DNA from: Lachnospiraceae bacterium | GTDB lineage: Bacteria > Bacillota_A > Clostridia > Lachnospirales > Lachnospiraceae | Length of the DNA: 5,745 bases | Direction of reading: 5' to 3' | NCBI GenBank assembly: GCA_009911175.1 | Contig: QXWX01000187.1 | Coordinates: forward strand, 1-5,745 | Part shown: positions 5,055-5,745 of the stretch, piece after piece | Layout: every line of letters begins with the position of its first letter | Position numbering within the stretch: the stretch's first letter is position 1 | Program-made: the position numbers and the translations under genes | The notes under the pieces: model-generated | Told to the model about the DNA's origin: nothing | The model's input: only the letters and a program-made list of their open reading frames with translations | Databases searched by the model: none

Positions 5055-5745
5055 AACAAGGGCTTTACAGGATTAGAGGGCACAGAGGACGAATGGCTTT
5101 TGAAGGATGATGAATACATTGCGGCCAGGCTGCGTGCCCAGGGGAATATTTCCGGGGCAAATGCTTCAAAAAGCGGAGAGTATTCCCTCCAGGAACTGGA
5201 TGCGCTGGGGCAATATGCTTCCAGCCTTTCCGAAATGGCGGCAAAGGCCAATCCCTATGAGACGAATGAGGAAAGAATCGGTCTGGATCTTGCTGTGCTT
5301 GCAATGAAAACGGATCTATTAGGGAAAGAAGGAAACAGGAGCTCTGCGTTTCAGGCGACCTTGCAGAAAGCGCTGGGCGGATATCTGAATGCCTTTTTAG
5401 AGGAGTTCAGCCGTAAGCTGGAAAATAATCGGAAGAATGCACGGACCGCATATGATATTCAGGGAAATGCCGGACTGGATCAGAATGCTGTGTGGAGCGT
5501 ATACGATAAAACAATGGAGCAGTACCGCCTTTCCGGTAATGTGATGGAAGCATTGATCAAAGGGGCGGAATCTGGAAGGGCACAATATGCAGAAAAAATG
5601 GAATCAAGTTATATGAAGGAAATTTACAGATATAAGAACAGCGGATCTTATTGGAATGACTTTTTCGAAAATTCATCAGATCGAAAAACAGGTTCTTATC
5701 ATCAAAGCGGAAGCATCTATGAGCAGTATATGATGGGGTGGTTGG
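5055..5745 (+). pseudogene. Continuation of the 4341 gene after the TAG codon; 3' end beyond window
   Basis: The reading frame of the 4341 gene continues without another stop for 230 codons and runs off the window. The text is ordinary protein: G-L-E-G-T-E-D-E-W-L-L-K-D-D-E-Y-I-A-A-R-L soon after the TAG, then mostly helical sequence. Three blocks are collinear with the 2587 protein. Codons 5178-5309 match its residues 160-203 (both start E-[FY]-[TS]-x-x-E-[ML]-x-A-L). K-L-E-N-N-R-K (5415-5435) matches R-L-E-N-N-K-K at 227-233. Codons 5586-5639 match residues 316-333 (K-E-x-Y-x-Y-x-N). No good independent start exists: the first in-frame ATG is 5235, inside the first shared block. A TTG at 5100 has an AGAGGA-like site 10 nt upstream and is the only plausible restart. 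It could be the dead half of a nonsense mutant, a separately restarted protein, or part of a readthrough product. Confidence 0.75.

Noticed and set aside
1..5745. CRISPR array, tRNA/rRNA genes, insertion sequence ends
   Set aside because: No repeated spacer-repeat units, no cloverleaf with a CCA-type acceptor, no transposase motifs or terminal inverted repeats were found on reading both strands.

Overview
The window looks like a chromosomal segment of a low-to-moderate GC Gram-positive anaerobe, most likely a gut clostridium of the Lachnospiraceae type. This is inferred from the agr-type autoinducer genes, strong Shine-Dalgarno sites (AGGAGGTGA, GGGAGGAG, AAGGAG), frequent AGA/AGG codons and the style of the intrinsic terminators. 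No database could be searched.

Left part (1-2460): the window opens in the last codons of what looks like a GHKL sensor histidine kinase (AgrC-like), closed by a strong terminator (87-118). A promoter region follows that carries two exact 13-bp direct repeats spaced two helical turns apart (124-156). It drives an AgrB-type peptide protease/exporter (237-878), an overlapping 50-residue AgrD-type cyclic autoinducer precursor (820-972), and a large exported beta-sandwich protein (985-2460). Together these suggest a peptide quorum-sensing cassette whose operon also encodes a secreted protein. The start of that secreted protein is odd: the codon with the good ribosome binding site (1001) is one base out of frame with the gene, across an A6 run.

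Middle (2461-3661): a leader with a perfect 12-bp hairpin lacking a U-tract precedes a 337-residue helical protein of unknown function (2587-3600). That gene ends at a perfect 17-bp bidirectional terminator shared with a convergent small XRE-type regulator (3659-3874, minus strand).

Right part (3892-5745): a decayed SAM-methyltransferase remnant is interrupted by an in-frame TAG at 4204. A second unknown helical protein gene starts at 4341, is interrupted by TAG at 5052, and then stays open in the same frame to the window edge.

The two unknown proteins (2587-3600 and 4341-5745+) share a gapless 20-residue N-terminal signature and three collinear C-terminal blocks, so they appear to be distant members of one undescribed family. 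All the C-terminal blocks of the second member lie after its TAG codon, so the TAG splits what was, or still is, one protein. No RNA genes, CRISPR arrays or insertion sequences were seen.
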